Positions 61,269 through 64,000 of a stretch of DNA of 64,000 nucleotides are shown piece by piece. Source of the stretch: Lewinellaceae bacterium (GTDB taxonomy: Bacteria > Bacteroidota > Bacteroidia > Chitinophagales > Saprospiraceae). The DNA is taken from assembly GCA_020636075.1 (NCBI GenBank), contig JACJYO010000006.1:62001-126000 (forward strand), written 5' to 3'. The notes under the pieces were generated by a model that made no database searches, was not told where the DNA came from, and was given only the letters and a program-made list of their open reading frames with translations. A program made the position numbers and the translations under genes. Position 1 is the first letter of the stretch; each line of letters opens with the position of its first letter.

Positions 61269-64000
61269 CTAATCAATAAAGTATTTGAAGTAGACACCTG
61301 CTAGCCTTTCAGAATACTGTTCTGCCAGACCTTTTTGGATTGCTTGCTTCAGGGCATCTATTTTTTGGTCTGCCAATTTTTTTACCATCGCATCATCTTC
61401 GGTAATGAAATAGAGCCATCTGTGATCGAATTTGGTGTAGTCGTAAACTTTGGGTTTTAAAAGCCATCGGAGGCTTTCTGGCAAGTCGGGTTGCTTTAAA
61501 AACCAACTGAGGGTTTTTCGATCAAAATAATGTAGGTATCGGATTCGAGCCAGTTGCAGCACTTGCCATGCAAATTTGTGCGGTGTCTCACCTCCTCGGA
61601 AGGGAGTATTTGCATCAAAAGGTTCAAGATCAGAACCGTCAGATGTAAACCGGATTCCACTTACTTTTTCAAATGTATTTTTTAGAGAGTTTAATGCTGC
61701 CTTGGGAAATGGCGCTTTTGGAATGCATCCAGCTATATAAGCATCAAAAAAGAGGTCTAAATCAAAAGCCGTATTGAAGTTTTTTTCAACGGCCTGCGTT
61801 AGCTGGGTTTGAAGCGGGGTGTCTAGAAACTCAAATAGTTCGATCAGCGCTGCCAATTGAATTGGATCAAACCTGCCATCTTTGACAACTAACAATTTGT
61901 CAAAAAGGGTTTGGTCACTAATGCGGAGGTCAGGTTGTGTTTCGCGAATACCATGCACAAGGTTTTCTACATGATGCCGGCGGAACTCCCGCCATGAATG
62001 GAGCAACTCAAAAAGTGATTCGATTTGACTAGGGCTAAAGAATTTGACGTGCTTATAAAAGAAAAGGATGAAATCATTTAGCCGGAACAGACGGACTGGT
62101 AGCCAGTATAAGCCTTTTAATATTGTATCATACAATTGACCCGATAACTCTTTATTATCCTCAAGATCAACATATGCCAACGTTATTAAAAAATTAGGGA
62201 TTAACTTCTTTTCCGGTATTTGGTATATGCTGTTGATTTCTAAATAGCTTTGGTAATCTTTGTTTTCCTTAGTGCCTGAAGGGAATGAATTTTCAGAATA
62301 ACTGCTTTTAAAAAGGTTGATCGCCCAGTTGACAAACAATTCTTTATGTCCATTAGAAAAGGAGAATCGTTCTAATGCATACTTATTTAGTATGGTTGTT
62401 AGGTTTTGTGGTTGAAGCCACTGAAGGCAATAACGAAGTACACGACAATTATATTCAGTATACCGCTCATTATACCTTTGGGAGGTTTGGAAGCTTGCAA
62501 CTAATCCTTCAAAGGTTTGCTCTGCTGCTTTTTCAAAGGCCCGGTTATCCATTGTTACTAGCCCGTTTGAATCATAAAACCAGCATAAGTTTTCAAAAGC
62601 CTGTTCTAATTGAATAGCATAGTTGGGCCCAATTGCTTCAGAGTATATATTTTGGTATTGAGTGTAAATTTTAAGTATGCTTAAAAAGTTATCTTCAACT
62701 TCTCTTGAAAAAAACTTTACCACCTTCTCCTGATGAATATCCCAAAGTAATTCCTGGACAGGTTTTTCAACTTTAATCGTGAGCAATACCTCATTTAAAT
62801 TTGCCTTTTCAATTTCCTCTTTAATTTGATCAGCAAAACTTTGCGAATACTGCCCCAAATTCCCTCGCCAATATATTTCTCTGCCTGCTCTAATGCGATT
62901 CCGAAGACAAATGAAATAAAGTGCAAAATCTTCTGCACGTTTAGATTCCTCTTCAACTTTTAAGAAAACAGCATAGGCTAAATCGAAATAGTGCATTTTA
63001 TAAAGCACATAGCCATCCAAAAGTGCATCTCGCAGTGGCTCAGGTGCCAAACCTATTTGTCCAAATGAATATTCTTGGCTTTGAACTGCCCTGTGTAGTT
63101 CAGCAAATTGAAGATTAGCCCATTTCAGGTATAGTGATCTTTCAGAGAATGGATTATTAAGTTTAATTGGATAATGTTTGTCCTCTCCGTACCTATGAAT
63201 GCATCTAATGCCACTGGACAAGAGTTTGTCAAAGATCAACCATAGTTTATTTTGGTAATTTTCTATGTTGGATGATTTCAGAACTTATAGGCCCATTTTC
63301 TTTAACTTGAATGCTTCCATTATTGAACTTAAGGCTTTCCAATACTTGATTATCAAGTCATTTTTAACTTCAAGGTGATATACTAAATGTGCATCGGCTT
63401 GTTTTTTCTGTTCAAAAAGTCTGAAAGGTGAAAATGGGTATAATCTTTTAAATAGATAAGGAGGAAGCGTATTAAATGCATGAAATGTTGTATGACGTAA
63501 ATAACTGATCTAGAATTGGATTGCGATAACATTTATTTTAGGTGCTCATCGATTTAACATAATTTAATAATTTCAAAAGGTCGATCAACTTCTTTCTATA
63601 ATCAGATTCAACGCCAAGACAATATCCCATTTTATTAGATTCTTCTTGTAATCATTAGGCCAAGTAAATGGAATTTAACCCTTTGTTTTCGAAGTATTTT
63701 AATTCAATTGAATTCTTATGATCTGAGAAAAGATATATGCTCGTCTAAAATCTTTCCCTAGTTTTTCAACGGCCCAGTTTAGTATTCGCTTTAGGTTGTC
63801 ATCAGTAAACGAAAATCCAATAAAAAGAACAACCTTCGTTGTGAAAATATATTTAATTAAATTACTTGTTAATGGCCAATTTGTTTGGTAGTTCAAGTAA
63901 TCAGATTCTTTAAAACAATATTCATGGAATTCCAGTCTCCATGCATTTTGACAAATTTCTTTCAGAACTTTCAATTATTTAAAGTCATTTTCCTGGCAAA
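61269..64000 (-). pseudogene. Frame-broken SIR2-domain defence-type gene, 5' end off the window
   Basis: The longest open piece (61269-63239, 656 codons from a TTG) is an alpha-helical, Phe/Tyr/Leu-rich region without known motifs (FFYKHVKFFSPSQIESL). Upstream, coding pieces continue in other frames: NKLWLIFDKLLSSG, KFNNGSIQVKENGPISSEII, TLPPYLFKRLYPFSPFRLF, KNLIKWDIVLAL, DHKNSIELKYFENKGL, and KVVLFIGFSFTDDNLKRIL. The last is the SIR2-like end VxFIGxSFxDxNxxRI. A TAA also interrupts the frame at 63975-63977. At least five frame changes are needed. N-terminal SIR2 plus long helical C-terminus matches single-protein NAD-depleting phage-defence effectors such as DSR1/DSR2; this grouping is inference. 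AT-rich, so probably acquired. Confidence 0.75.

Overview
The window looks like a chromosomal segment of a Bacteroidota bacterium, most likely of the Saprospirales/Saprospiraceae type. Signs of this are several secreted proteins with C-terminal type IX secretion (T9SS) sorting domains, DUF4199 and DUF6089 family proteins, an HU-SPOR membrane protein, start codons mostly without Shine-Dalgarno sequences, and promoters that fit the Bacteroidota pattern TTTG-N20-TANNTTTG. Base composition is moderately GC-rich except at the right edge (about 61.3-64 kb), which is clearly more AT-rich. There is no rRNA, CRISPR array or recognisable transposase.

Layout. 1-11 kb: 5' part of a multiheme cytochrome c, a small membrane protein, a secreted protein of unknown role, DNA polymerase III alpha (dnaE), a Kup potassium transporter, a MITE-like repeat, a Uma2-type nuclease and a broken murein-endopeptidase-like gene. 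11-24 kb: envelope genes (secreted aromatic/proline-rich protein, bactofilin-like beta-solenoid membrane protein, TMTC-like TPR membrane protein, small outer-membrane protein, large Asp-box propeller protein with T9SS tail), a GNAT acetyltransferase, an MFS transporter and fabH. 24.7-28.3 kb: str operon rpsL-rpsG-fusA with a clear promoter and terminator. 28-35 kb: T9SS and DUF6089 envelope proteins, a PhyH dioxygenase, a BaiN-type flavoprotein and rmlA. 35.8-40.8 kb: rimP-nusA-infB operon, read leftward, with promoter, a terminator-like leader hairpin and a strong end terminator. 41.4-41.7 kb: tRNA-Thr(CGT) and tRNA-Pro(CGG). 41.8-46.4 kb: low-molecular-weight phosphatase, a MocR regulator divergent from a GNAT/branched-chain-aminotransferase fusion, and a gamma-carbonic-anhydrase-like protein. 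46.5-61.3 kb: FG-GAP/T9SS protein, NrtR-like Nudix regulator, HU-SPOR protein, methylmalonyl-CoA epimerase, UvrD helicase-nuclease, glutaminase, two DUF4199 proteins with an alpha/beta hydrolase, a metallophosphoesterase and an ABC exporter. 61.3-64 kb: a frame-broken SIR2-type defence gene running off the right edge.

The most distinctive feature is a dense set of short hairpin repeats in fixed relation to genes. Four 21-nt hairpins (9-bp stem, 3-nt loop, with compensatory base changes) each begin on the last A of a TAA stop codon. Two 17-nt hairpins (7-3-7, GGA loop, containing GGAGG) sit exactly 5 nt before an ATG. A third family (9-2-9 hairpin plus a CTGAGAA tail) has entered the dnaE reading frame and codes for a 42-residue Ser/Pro/Gln-rich insert. 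Larger inverted repeats separate convergent genes, and two 158-161 bp elements with terminal inverted repeats look like MITEs. Many intergenic gaps are therefore shaped by small, apparently mobile or recombining repeats.
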